NCBI GenBank assembly: GCA_003024785.1
Contig: PUQB01000312.1
Coordinates: 45,836 to 109,835, forward strand
Direction: 5' to 3'
DNA: 64,000 bases
Origin: Selaginella tamariscina
Lineage: Eukaryota; Streptophyta; Lycopodiopsida; Selaginellales; Selaginellaceae
Shown: one piece after another, positions 24,194 through 36,072 of the stretch
Numbering within the stretch: the first letter of the stretch is position 1
Layout of the letters: each line of letters begins with the position of its first letter
Notes under the pieces: model-generated
Database searches by the model: none
Seen by the model: the letters and a program-made list of their open reading frames with translations, nothing else
Told to the model about the DNA's origin: nothing
Made by a program: the position numbers and the translations under genes

Positions 24194-25250
24194 ATGAAAA
24201 GCAGAATGGTTCATACAAGCATACCTTTGCAGTCGAACATAATGGAGGAGCTCAGAAATGGCAAACTAGACATAAAATCAACTGTGGAATTCATACTAAG
24301 ATGCCACTGGCAAATGCTCCCAAAATCATATGGTATGCTCATAAAACAGATCACATCGTCAAAATGCCTAGTAGAGGGAAAACGCCTCCACGAGCACATA
24401 CAAAAGCAGGGCATAGACCAAGAGACGTTCGTAGGAAACCTTCTTATAGACATGTATGCCAAGTCCGAATAATTGTAATTATATATGATAAATTATTATG
24501 ATAATATTATGAGAATAATTGCCGAGAGAAACGTATTCTCATGGAACGTATTCATTGTAGCAAATGCCCAGAATGGGCATCTACATGAAGCAAAGCAGAT
24601 CTTTGACATGATGCCGGTTCTCAACACAGTTTCATGGAGCTCCTTCATGGGAGCATACGCACAGTTTGAGCAAGTGACGAGTCTATCAGATTGTTTGGGA
24701 GATGCATATGGAAGGTGCAAAGCCAGACAGAATCACATACAGGAATGTGCTAGACGCATGTGTTGATACACACTCAGGAAGCAGTGACAATCTGATTGAG
24801 GAAGAGCAACTTCAGTTTGATGTGAGGTCGACTGCACTTCTGAACATATATGGGAAATGTGGGAGTTTGCAAGAATCAAAGAGACTGTTTGACATAATGC
24901 ATGAGAAGAACTCGGTTTCGTGGAATGCCCTCTCGACAACACGCCCAAACGGGGATATGAACATGCTAGGTGGGTGTTCACGAGTATGCCAGAAAGGAAA
25001 GTTGTGTCATGGAGCGGTATGATTTCAGGATATGTCCAAAATCGTCATCACAAAGAAGCCCTTGAGCTTTTACCACTTATGGACCAAGAAGGTGTACAAC
25101 CGAATGAGAATAGTTATATTGCAATAATTGATGCTTGTGCGAGTCTATCAACTATCTGTGTGAAGGAAAAACACCACACGCTCATGTGGAAGCAAATGAT
25201 TTGATTTCACTTCTCAAGGTCTGTTGGAGATGCATGGCAAGTGTGGTTAA
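24194..25250 (+). pseudogene. PPR protein, 5' part only (copy A)
   Basis: It starts MKSRMVHTSIPLQSN and carries PPR motifs such as NLLIDMYAKS, NTVSWSSFMGAYAQ and GAKPDRITYRNVLDACV. It is the partner of the gene at 36073. Around 24470-24530 an AT-rich stretch of about 55 bp replaces the GHLEEAYSAFETL segment seen in copy B. Several one- or two-base shifts follow, and similarity stops near 25250, so the whole E and DYW region is absent. It cannot encode a full PPR protein. Confidence 0.8.
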
Positions 25251-25376
25251 AGAGATATTAGTGGGAACATGATCTCACAAGTGGGAACAGGAAAGGAGGG
25301 GCTCCATTATGGATAAGGTATAGATAGTGGTATAGATAATAGTAGGATATGATGTTCAACTTACTAAAAGCGAAGC
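25251..25376. other. Junction DNA right of copy A
   Basis: It contains short repeats of tagatagtggtatagata. No gene. It marks the right breakpoint of duplicate A. Confidence 0.4.
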
Positions 25377-26551
25377 TTGTCAAAGTTTTTGATGATTGAT
25401 TTGGTGATTGATGGCAGACTACAGATTAACAACAACAGCCTCACCTCTCCTTTTCATGTCAAGGCAATGGAGTTGAAGACGGTCAGGCACTTCAAGGAGT
25501 GGTTGGGAATACACTGCCACAAACTGGGTTGGACCTCGGCCTCAACATACGAAGAGGTTAGCAAATATTTGCATGTAACAAACGATAATATGCTTGTCCA
25601 ATGAGTGAACCAATCGGAAGACCTGGGCAAGAATCTATTGCACGCCAATGCCAAAAAGGAGAACATTGTGATGACGCCTTCTCTTATGGCAGTCCTTTAA
25701 CAGTGGAGAACCGAGTTGAACCTTATAAAGGAGGATGCTATAAATCACGACAAGCCCTACAGATGTTTGTTGTCGGATTCGAAGACTTTATGGGGTAACA
25801 TCACTGCTTGTAGAAAACTGTTTCAATTGTTTATGATGGATCAACAGGTGTCAAAAAATCCATCGACAATAGGGCACTAGAGGATTTGGTGGAGAAACTT
25901 AGCCGTGCAAGCATATACAGAGAAGGTATTTATTATTGAATTCATCCTTGCACTCTTAACTATACCTACGTTTTTAGGTATTTATTTCTTGATTCTTTCT
26001 CATGTTACCGATACTTTTGCCTTTGTCTTCGCCAAGAATAATAAACATCGTTAGACAGGATTTTATATGAAACGATGCGGATCCTAAGTGCATTGATACG
26101 ATTGTTCACTTGGTTGTTACGAATGTGCCAAACAATTTTAAACTTCCAAATGACTGGCCAGGCATCTGTTTGCACTTCAATGGGTCTGAACCTCCATCTG
26201 ATACACCGATAGCTGAGAGGGACGTATTCGACAATGTACATTATCCAAACATCACAAGTCAAGCTGCACGGAACATCGTCAACTTGATCAGGGGTCTTCA
26301 CAGTGATGCATGGGTTTTTATTACTGCACCAGGGGATCCGTCTTGAAGGAGTGTTACCTTTGGAATACATGTGTGTTTGCCGTTGAAAAGGATAAGACCA
26401 TGGTTGAGGACCTGAACAAGTGGATAGAGAGGTTCTCAACTGATTACCCCAACAAACCCATACAGGAGTATTTAAGAAAGTTCCCTCCCGAGAAGTGCGA
26501 TAACTCTAAAGAGGAATCTGGTTCAATGTCGGAGTTCGAGGACGATCTTTA
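25377..26551 (+). pseudogene. Unidentified coding remnants, possibly one gene
   Basis: Open stretches in plus orientation: MELKTVRHFKEWLGIHCHKL (25467 on), an AVLQQWRTELNLIKED-like segment (about 25690), VVTNVPNNFKLPNDWPGICL (26113 on) and CVFAVEKDKTMVEDLNKWIE (about 26365) ending in an acidic tail SMSEFEDDL at 26551. The two last pieces overlap in different frames, so one shift separates them. The VFAVEKD phrase is the kind seen in nucleotide-binding or methyltransferase folds, but I would not assign a function. It has no counterpart in the other duplicate. A captured transposon protein is a reasonable alternative. Confidence 0.4.
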
Positions 26552-26974
26552 ATCATATATTAGACCGGAAGTTATCTCAAGGAGTACAGAACATTAACAT
26601 ACTCCATTACCCATGGAAACATCAACAAAAGATACGGAAGATCATGAACGATCTATCAAACAGTAAAACCTTCTTCGCCTCACTCAGAAGGTAATAGCGA
26701 AGAAGAATTGTTAATGAGTTCTTAAAGTGTCGAATAGTTGTAAATGAGTGTACATAAGGTATTTTTGTATATTTCGTTTATATTTGTCAAGAAAATAAAT
26801 TCTCAAGGATTAATGAAGCTTTTAGTTCAAACATAGGTCACACATTAACAAGGTAAATATATTTGATAATTATAAGGCCAGCTAACTATCATTTTGCAAA
26901 TGTAATGAAACAGTTGAGAACATGGATTTTTAGCATTGACATGAGGTAAGAGAGGGGTTTGGCAAAAATTTCTT
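26552..26974. other. Spacer, no gene seen
   Basis: About 420 bp, AT-rich, without repeats or coding similarity that I can recognise. Confidence 0.5.
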
Positions 26975-28060
26975 GTGCCACATGTCAGAATGACAGAGTT
27001 CATGCAGGAAATGGATAATAATGCAACTCAAAACATCCTTACCATGGGGACCACTTCAATTTTTTCATCACTATTTCTATTCATTTCAATTCCTAAATCA
27101 CTTTCTTTAGCGCCTGCAATATCTAAATATTTTAAGAATGATGTACAAGTAAATGATAAAGAGATAGGCAATAATATAGTGTCAACTGATAAATGTGAAA
27201 GAAACCAAACAAGTGAGTTGCAAAACATTCAAGAGGCAACACTACCCCTATTACCCATGGCCATATTGTGTTGTTGGATGTCAATGGTGTTCTGCTTTAT
27301 CGACAAAGGCCCGAGGATAAAAAAAAAAGAAATCAAACAAGGAGATTTTATTTCTTGTTATGATAAATTTCAATATGATATCATTTTTCGTTTGGGGTTG
27401 GACCGTTTCTTTCAAAAGCTTAAGGAGATGGGTGCACTTGTGGGGATTTGGTCATGCATGCAGATTCACAACTTGACACCTCTGCTGAATTTGCTTAAGA
27501 AACATTGTAGTGTTGCAGAAGAGGTGATTCGTAAAAATTGGATTTTTGACTAGCAATATGTTATAAACCTCTCGAATTTCACAATATAAAAAAAGAAAGC
27601 AAGCTATACTTCTTCAAGAATGAAAGATTAATTGCGCTTCAGGGGGAGATTAGTCAATTAAGGATAATGAAGAACGCACGTATCTTAGTGGTAAACGACT
27701 CTCCTCAGAAGACTATGCTCAACTAAAACATTGCTTATATTCATCCAATCACTTTCGACACATATTTTGATATAATACCATGGATGAGCTAGTAAACTAC
27801 TTGCCTTATAAAGAAGAACTTTTGTGAGCAATATCTACTATATCAAACATTTCTTAACGCTTTTCTTTTTCGTGATTTTGAATTTTATAAAATGAAGGAA
27901 AGCAACCGGGCGCTTTATAATATTATTCTTAAGGAACGTCATTTTTTAGATAGACCTGATTTTATCACATCTTATGTATTAACAAAGATGGCAACTCCTA
28001 ACTGCATTCGTGAGAGTGTTATGTGGTGGCAACAACATCAAGATATTGACTAAAAATTAT
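26975..28060 (+). pseudogene. FCP1/NIF-type HAD phosphatase-like remnant
   Basis: HAD phosphatases of the FCP1/SCP/TIM50 group use an Asp in motif I (DxDGTL or DLNGVL). Here IVLLDVNGVLLYR lies at about 27262-27300, followed in another frame by LGLDRFFQKLKEMGALVGIWS (about 27392-27455), matching the family's conserved RPG...F-L-...VGIWS region. Near 27675 KNARILVVNDSPQK matches the late acidic motif, with Asn in place of the usual first Asp of DDSP, then an IHPITFD-like tail. Frame changes lie near 27340 and after 27550. The 192-codon open frame at 26975-27553 is a composite of real and shifted frames. It is a decayed gene; whether the Asn predates decay is unknown. Confidence 0.55.
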
Positions 28061-28704
28061 CGATTAATTCGGAGAGTGATGACTTAAATAAAACGAGGAG
28101 ATTTCTTTGTATGGTTAAGGATAAAGTATTTATAAATAAATTAACATGTTGATAAGGAAATGATTTCATTTATAATTATGTTTGATAGTATTTTTTAATT
28201 ATTGTAAACTATTTTTGGAACGAAGAATAATATGAATATTCTAAGATATTTTAGGAATATTTCTTACTAAGTAAGGTTATTGAAAGATTAATTTGTTAAC
28301 TAATTAATATTTAAGGCTTAATTATATATTAATTAAATAATTAATTAAATTAAAACTTAAGTATTAATTAGTAATTTCCCATTTTCATGTATCATGCCCA
28401 TTTTAGTTACAACGTGCATAATTATAACATTACTTATTTTCAAATTTTACTTATAATACACCTTTAAAAACATAATAATAATAATAAATTCCACAATAAC
28501 CCTGTATTTTGCATTACTATTTTAAAACATTGTTTAATATGCTATCTAGTTTTAAATGGGATATTCATTTGAACTATATGAGATACTCATTTACCTCATT
28601 CATTTAATGTAAAATAATGAATCAGATCAATTTTTATTTAAATTAAATCTATTTATTTTAAATAATGTTTAAAAATAAATTATTAAGCTTATTTAATTCA
28701 TGAG
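28061..28704. other. AT-rich spacer left of copy B
   Basis: No gene. It does not resemble the sequence left of the gypsy element at 11290, so the homology between the two copies does not extend past the LTR edge. Confidence 0.6.
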
Positions 28705-29760
28705 ATATTTATTTAATTTATTAATTTAATTTAAAGTATATATCCATTTAATATTTTACTTATCATATTAATAAGTTTGACCCAAGTGTAATCATAGAAG
28801 TTGTTAAAAGAATAGAGGTTCAATTGTGTAAACTTGAAGGTTATGCCATTTATTTTAAGAATAAATCTTTAAATTTTTTCATGATTAAAAATAATTTTTA
28901 TTCTTGAAATATTCAATACAAAATTAAAAAAGAAATATTTATAATTTAATATTAATTTAACTTACAATTATAACTATAATATTGATATTATATTAATAAT
29001 ACATTTAAAATAAAATAATTTTAGAAATATATTACTAGCTGCTTTATATTAATAATATATATAGCATGAGCTCATTTTTAGAAATATATTGCTAAGTGCT
29101 AATGTAGGCTTCACAATAGTTGAATGCTGAACTAATTTGAATATACCAGCATATATTATTTGCATTTCCTTCAAGAGTATAAATAAAAATAATCTTTATA
29201 GTTTAAGTAATAACATATTTAATAACAGTCTATTGAACAACAAATAAATATCAATCGGTATGATTAAAATACTGTATTAAAAAAATTTATAGGAAGGAAT
29301 CTAGAATTCAAATTATATTATATATTTGTATTCATATCATCTGCATTGGTAGTAATATAATTAAACTCATAAATTTTCTGAACTCCTGAATACTTATACA
29401 GTTTTAAAATCCACTAAATATACGTACATCAATCCGTATCTTCTCGTACTATACATTGTAAGGTACTGTGTAACAACTCGGCACGCATGGTGACTCTTCA
29501 TAATATTGAACTATGAGATGGAGATACTAATATTGTTGGTACAATTCTAGAGCAGTGGACTAATTATTTAACAAAAATGCACACATTCTCACAAAATGAC
29601 ACTTCGTGTGCACGCACTCAAACACCAATCCACGTGTACCGTACGTGCGTGGAAACCCTTATTGTCTAAAATAGGAATTCACAGCCATTAAACCCACTCC
29701 ATATTTTAGGTTTGCCATCAAATCTCTTGGCCGACACAAAGCATATTCAGTAGCACATAC
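28705..29760. other. AT-rich 5' flank of the Q-rich gene (copy B)
   Basis: Matches 16226-17280. Compared with copy A it lacks a few bases around 29605 (the gtcactgtaacgtacctgtg phrase). No coding signal. Confidence 0.5.
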
Positions 29761-30153
29761 TGTTTGTCTGTTAGCCACCCCGTATGTAGATGTCGTCTTA
29801 GAGGAATCACTCTCAAATATTTTGTTGGAGATGCCATCTTACAAGAATCAGAAGAAGCGCTCACCAGAGACTTACAGGAATCAGAAGTAGCTCTCTCAAA
29901 TCTTGTTGTAACTGTAAGTATAAAGAAATTATATTATTTATGTGCTGTTTATGATCTAGTGCTATCTCACGTTCCATCTGTATTTAATTTTGCCGCATGT
30001 CTCATTATATATATAAATTCCAATTCCCTTATTTTTTTCCCGGAAACCCTAATTTCTTAATTCTGAAAATAATTGATGCAGTGCACAGCATGGTATACAT
30101 CAAGGTTATCTTTCTTGTTACACTAATGTGAGAGATGTATGTAATGCTTTAGA

Positions 30154-32816
30154 ATGGAACATACTTACGGAGATGGAATGCACTCTGAAGAGTTTTCCGA
30201 CAGACTTGCCGTCCTTGAAGACATAGTGTTTCAAACTACTATTAATGGGGTAATATCCAACACAATGTATAACCTTATACACAATATATGAACTATACAT
30301 ATGGTTTAATAAACACAATATATGAACTATACAGCCAACGTCAGGGTTTAAAGCTTTGTTTACTTTGACAGCAAGATTACGAGGATAAGCTCATTGCTGC
30401 ATTCGATTGTGAAGTTGAGAATGAAAAGACTCGACTTCGATTAAAACTGCGCGAAGCTCAGTCTCAAGAGCAGCAAGAAACTCTCCAATTGGTACAACCT
30501 ACATTGTGTGTGTGAGAGAGAGAACTAAATGAGCTTTTGCAGTTCCTTAACAAGTGGCAAGCAGCCAGCCTCAAGCGTCAACAGCAGCAGCAGGCTGGCT
30601 ATAAACAAGCAACACCTGCTAATATACCTCCTGGTCATTGGAATGAGAGCCAGATTCAGCAACAGCTGGCTGATTATAAACAAGCAGCACCTGCTAACAT
30701 GCCTCTTCAATGGAATGAGAGCCAATTTCAGCAACAGTATGCTTTCTGTAAACAAGGAGAGTCAGCTTATAAGTTTCTTCATTTTGATGAGAATGGAATA
30801 ATTTGGAATAAGGTAAGAATGTGTGTGTGTAAACATATGAAAATATGATCTTACCTATGTTGTAAAATTTTACTTTTTGGCAGCTTGAGGACATGAAAAT
30901 GAAGTACTCGGGTACCTTGGAAATGATATATCCAAGAATGATTGAGCGGTCAGAATATGTAAGTTTATGCTATTAATTGATTTTAAGTGACTTACAATAA
31001 ATTTCTAGATGGCACAGCAGTCGCAAGACCTAAAGCTGAAGATTGCAACAGTAGACTGGCATATCTATCGCATACATTCTTCACTTGATATTCTAAAGAT
31101 TACTAAAGACAGCATTCCAAATGCTCTTACTTTGGACGCTTTGGAGCAGCGTGAGAATCTCATCCTACGTATCCGTGACACACAGGAGGAGATAAACACT
31201 TCTTTGGACAGGCAAAATGTTAGTACACGTCTATTCTATGCATCTCTCCACAGGGACTACAGATAGTCCATGTTAGTATACACTGCCTTCTAATTTGTGA
31301 ACACTGTTAGGCTCAAAAGTTCAAAGGATATGGAGGACCTGTTCCTTGCGAGTCTCCTCCAACAAGTGTACAATCAACCAGTTAAGTATCAATATACATG
31401 CAATCTCTGAATTCTCATGAGTCATGTATATCATTTATAAATGTTTCACGTGAGATCATTCTTAAATATATTTATATATTATATAAAATCCCGTAATAGA
31501 TGTTCGCTTTTGATCTCAGGAGCTTGCAATCAGAAGGGTGTTATACAGGCCAATAACGAAGTCAACGGGACAGAATTCATAAGTAATCTTCCAATGGCTA
31601 CTGCAGGTTACACTACACACACAGTGCACGTGCTGCATGCACGGACACAAACATGCACGTGCATGCTGAATCATTTTGTAAACGTGTTCACGATATCTCT
31701 AGAGATAAAGAATTATATAATTTAAGCTAATTCTCTAGATCACAAGGCTGGAAAAGGTCAACCAACTCAAGTTTCGGTCCGTCAAACTGCGAGATGGATC
31801 AAAAGGTGCCATTAATGTTCTTTTAAACATTTACAAAACCAAGTAAAAACTCTCTCTGCATCTCTCTCACGGTATGTTTACTTTTATCTGTGCAGGGGCT
31901 TTTACTCCACTGGCAATGATGTGAATAAAGAGAAAGGCATGTCTTCAAAGGCTACTGAAAGTGTCCAAGGTGGTGGAGGATTTACGAACAGGTAGTAAAT
32001 CCATATATATAATCTGCGTGTGTTAAATATCTGTTCTATATTTGTACTTGCCTTTTGTCTGTCCACATTGGCTTTACTTTATATGATAGAGATGTAAATA
32101 TCTCGACGCGGGGAAGGAACCTATACCTTCAGAGTCTAATTTACGAAAAAAGAAACGGAAGACTGAGACTAAGGTACTTTGCACAATATAATATTATATA
32201 TAGTACATAAGAATATAATCGAGAACAAGTAATTTTGATTTTGTTTATATCTACATGTGTATAAGAACATAGGTGTATGAGATATGTATATCCATATATA
32301 TATTGAAACAACAGCATACAACCTAGGAGAGAGAGAGAGAGAGAGAGATAAAGAGAGCGCTAATCAATTCTTTAACCACAGTCACTTAAACAACAAGGAA
32401 ACCAGCAAGCAGCCAACCTAAATCTTCAACAACAGCAGGCTGGTTATAAACAAGCAACAGACCAGTTTCAGCAACTCCATGCTGGATATAAACAACTAGC
32501 ACCTGCTAATATGCCTCTTCCTGGATGGAATGAGAGTAATATGCCTACTCCTGGATGGAATGAGAGCCAGTTTCAGCAACAGCGGGCTGAAGCTAATATG
32601 CCTCCTCGTTGGAATGAAAGCCAGTTCAGCAACAGCAGACTGGATATAAACAAGCAGGTCTAGCTAATAAGGTTTCTCATATGTATGAGGATGAAAGGCG
32701 TTGGAGTAAGGTGAGAAGAATGTACGTTAGGAATGGAGATCAGAGAGGTGTATGGGCTCTAAGAATGTACATTCACACATATTTCATTTAATCTTCACTG
32801 TATGTATGTATATATG

Positions 32817-32869
<53 letters not shown>

Positions 32870-32872
32870 TAG

Positions 32873-32932
<60 letters not shown>

Positions 32933-35341
32933 GATTTTATGTATTTGACAGCTTGAAGACATGAAAATGAAGTATTCGGCAACCTTGGAGATGATGTATC
33001 TTAGAATGCTTAAGCTGCGAGAAAAGGTAGGAGTCGTGGATTTTAACAGCGTATTAACAATGTATACACACAGGTGGCACACCCATTGCGAAGCCTAGTC
33101 CTGCAGATGATGATAGGAGGCTGGTATACGGATGAAATACACTCTGCAATCGATATTCTAAAGACTACCAAAGACAACATTCCAAATGGTCTTACTTTGG
33201 ACACTCTGGAGCAGCGTGAGAGTCTCATCTTATATGTATTAGACAGATTAACAAAGAAGAAATCCTGTGAACAGAAGAAAATCTATACTTCTTCGGGCAA
33301 CGAGAATGTAAGTATATATTTAACATCTCACATGAAATTTTATACATGTACATAATCACAAATAAGGTATTATTTATTGTACATTAATTATATAAATAGG
33401 CATCAGATTTGATTGCTTGTTTTAAAATCTCTCTCTCTCGTGAACATAGCACTCTCTCTCTCTTTCACACACACACGCATATATGAATGTCACGTTTCTG
33501 CAGAAAGGTCCATACATGTAGATGTAAATCTATTCATCCAAATAAAAATATATGTATAACTTTACGTATTATATTATATACTGATTGCTATGTTATACAG
33601 TAGATAAAATTATTATTTTATTAGAAATTAAAGTTGACTCTAACCTGATTCTAATCAAGGTCAAAGATGGACTCTACTTTATAAACTTAAGAAGATGGCT
33701 TACTAATTTTGTGAACATTGTTAGGCTATAACTTTGGAAGGATATGCAGGACGTTTGTCTCCTCAAGGTCCACATGCTCCGTCCTCTGCATCAACCAGTT
33801 AAGTATTAGACTAATGACGCACATGAATTTATTAAAAGACATGATAGTAATTTAAGTACATATTATTTATTATTTTATCTTAAAAAGAAGTTACTCAATT
33901 TATTTTAATAAACTATTAATACTTTGGTAGTATACATAATAAATATTTTACATGTTTACTTTTGATCTCAGGAGCCTTTAATCAGGACTGTGTCACTAGT
34001 GCCGCGAACGGGGCGGTAGAGCTCACAGACAGTCTTCCAGTGGCTAGTGCAGGTTTTACACAAACGCGCGCGCGCATGCACATGCACACTGAATCATTAT
34101 ATAAACATGTGATATGTAAATAAGAATTAATAAGTTCCTCTCTGTCTAGATCGTGAGGCTAGGAAAGGACGACCAACTCAAGTTTTGGCTTGTCAAGGTG
34201 GTCAAGACGGCGGGAGACAGATCGAGAGGTATCATTAATAACCAGCTTATTAAGTACTCATAAAAATCAAACATACACGTACACACACACACTTTTCTAT
34301 GCTTAGTTGTGCATTTGTGTAGGGTTGCAGGCAATGATGTGAATAGATCAAAAAGGGAGAGGCATGTCTTCAAAGGCTACTCTAATCTCCAAACATGGCC
34401 AAGATAGTGGAGGATCCATTGAGAGGTACTACATTCATATGCATAACATTCCTGCAAAAAAAACTTAATTTTTACATGTGCATCTCTCTCTCCCTCTCTC
34501 TCACGTTTTGTATATAGGGGCTTCTGCTCCACTGGCAATGATGTTAATAAATCAAGTAAAGAGAAAGGCATCTCTGAAAGCGTCCAAGGTGGTAGGAAGA
34601 GGTAGCAAATTCATATATGATACACCTTTGTGTGTGTGTGTGTATGTGTGTGCGTGTGAGATAGAGAGAGAGAGTCTGTATAATGGTTTTCAACTATAGA
34701 CAGCGTACTTACTCTACTGTGAATAGCTCGAAGCAGGGGAAGGAACTTACGTGTTCAGAGGCTGATTTACAAAAGAAGGAACAAAAGACTGAGACTAAGG
34801 TACTTATATATAAAGATTATATATTATATAAAAATAAATCTTGAATTTGCTTGTGATATAGGTCATCAGCGGTTTAGAACAAGAAATTCAGCACTTAAAT
34901 GAAACATTATTTACCACCAAGTGCAGATATGTGAAAACAGTGCCCACAAGGGAGGAGTTGAGGTGACTTTCACTTTTCTTGGGATCATTGGTGAATTTGA
35001 GGACAAGGTATCTGCTGGTGGGTGCGTGCGCGCGTGTGTATGTGTGTGAGAAAGAGATTATTTTTTAATTCTGTTTATGTGGATATTAACAGCCAGTCAT
35101 CGCTCCTTTGACTATACTTGTTCCGCCGTCTTATCCAAACACAACACCAGCTGTTCTGTCTGACCAAGATCATATCCTGGCAAAGTAAGTTAAGAATACT
35201 CATATATATGTAAAGTGTACGAGCCTTATATTGTATTCAACGTGTATGTATACTTATGTGTATGTGTATATAAAAGTTATAACTTTCTTATCATATATAT
35301 ACAGTGAGGAAATGTCTGTAAGGACTAGGAATCGTTTTTAA
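30154..35341 (+). CDS. Multi-exon glutamine-rich repeat protein, copy B (unrecognised family)
   Basis: Same gene as at 17670. Exons that join in frame here: 30154-30249 (32 codons from ATG), 30372-30491 (40), 30519-30812 (98), 30884-30958 (LEDMKMKYSGTLEMIYPRM, 25), 31009-31218 (70), 31311-31380, 31520-31606, 31739-31805, 31896-31991. After that the basic exon near 32100 is one base short and the single Q-rich exon (32382-32710) is one base short, while copy A is intact at both. The second unit follows (LEDMKMKYSATLEMMYLRM; IHSAIDILKTTKDN), then EQEIQHLNETLF, PVIAPLTILVPPSYPNT and a stop at 35341. The gap between 30491 and 30519 would be a 27-nt intron, oddly small. An extra leader exon may end at 29913. 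Function unknown; a basic KKKRK-type stretch hints at nuclear location. Confidence 0.55.
32382..32710 (+). repeat. Single hybrid Q-rich exon (copy B)
   Basis: Its 5' part matches the first tandem exon of copy A (LPGWNESNMPTPGWNES). Its 3' end and following intron match the third (SHMYEDERRWSK; gtgagaagaatgtacg). It looks like the product of unequal exchange or slippage removing the middle. Confidence 0.75.
32818..32931. repeat. Expanded (TA)n(GA)n microsatellite, copy B
   Basis: A TA run with short GATA interruptions, then a long GA run, in the intron before the LEDMKMKYSATLE exon. Longer than in copy A. Confidence 0.8.
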
Positions 35342-36072
35342 ATGCAATTAAGTGTTTGGAACAACCGGTATCAATCAAAACTATGGCTGTTTTTTGGGAT
35401 GAGTCTGCTCTAGAAGTTACAACAAAAGAAATTTACGGAGAGATGCCTTCAGGTCTTTTTTTTTGGAAGATGACTTTCAAGGTTTATTCTGAACTGGATT
35501 TTTATATTTATTTTTTTTCATATTAGAAATGTGAAACCTTAAAGTTCATATTAAGTGTTACATTTATATTCTTAATATATTAAAAATAAATAGTGCAAGA
35601 TTCATGTTATAATTATGCATGTGCTGCTAATATGAATTATATTAAAATATTAAGGTATTATTAATGTATACAAGTTATATAGCGTAATCACTTCATTACC
35701 GTGGTAAACGAGCAGTATGAATATATACGAAGATACGTGTGTGTAGTTGCTATAATCAATATGGAAGGACTCGTATTGAATAATTTATGTACATTTAGCT
35801 TGGTTTGTTAGAAAACATTCGAATTATATATTATACATATAAATCTTTATAAGTTAACATTTGAATTTGTTATAACTTATTTTAGTTTTGTGTTGTGTAA
35901 AAACACAAACTGGTACATATATTCTTTTACGTTGGTGTGTATATGAACCTAAATGTTCATGTTTTTGCTACATGTATAATTTGTATATGTTTGTATTGGA
36001 TAATCAATTATGTTTTTTATAATTAACTTATGTGATATATTGTTTAGTGGTCTGTTGCAAAGTATTCGTTGT
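35342..36072. other. AT-rich intergenic DNA, Q gene to PPR (copy B)
   Basis: Collinear with 23465-24193. No gene seen; probable promoter region of the PPR gene. Confidence 0.5.

Larger units (their letters stand above)
16226..25250 (+). repeat. Segmental duplication, copy A (about 9 kb)
   Basis: It is collinear and in the same orientation as 28705-37130 (offset about 12 kb), including intergenic AT-rich DNA, all exons and introns of the Q-rich gene and the 5' half of a PPR gene. Most differences are small indels plus a few substitutions. Copy A begins at the gypsy LTR and fades out inside the PPR gene near 25250, where copy B continues. Confidence 0.9.
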
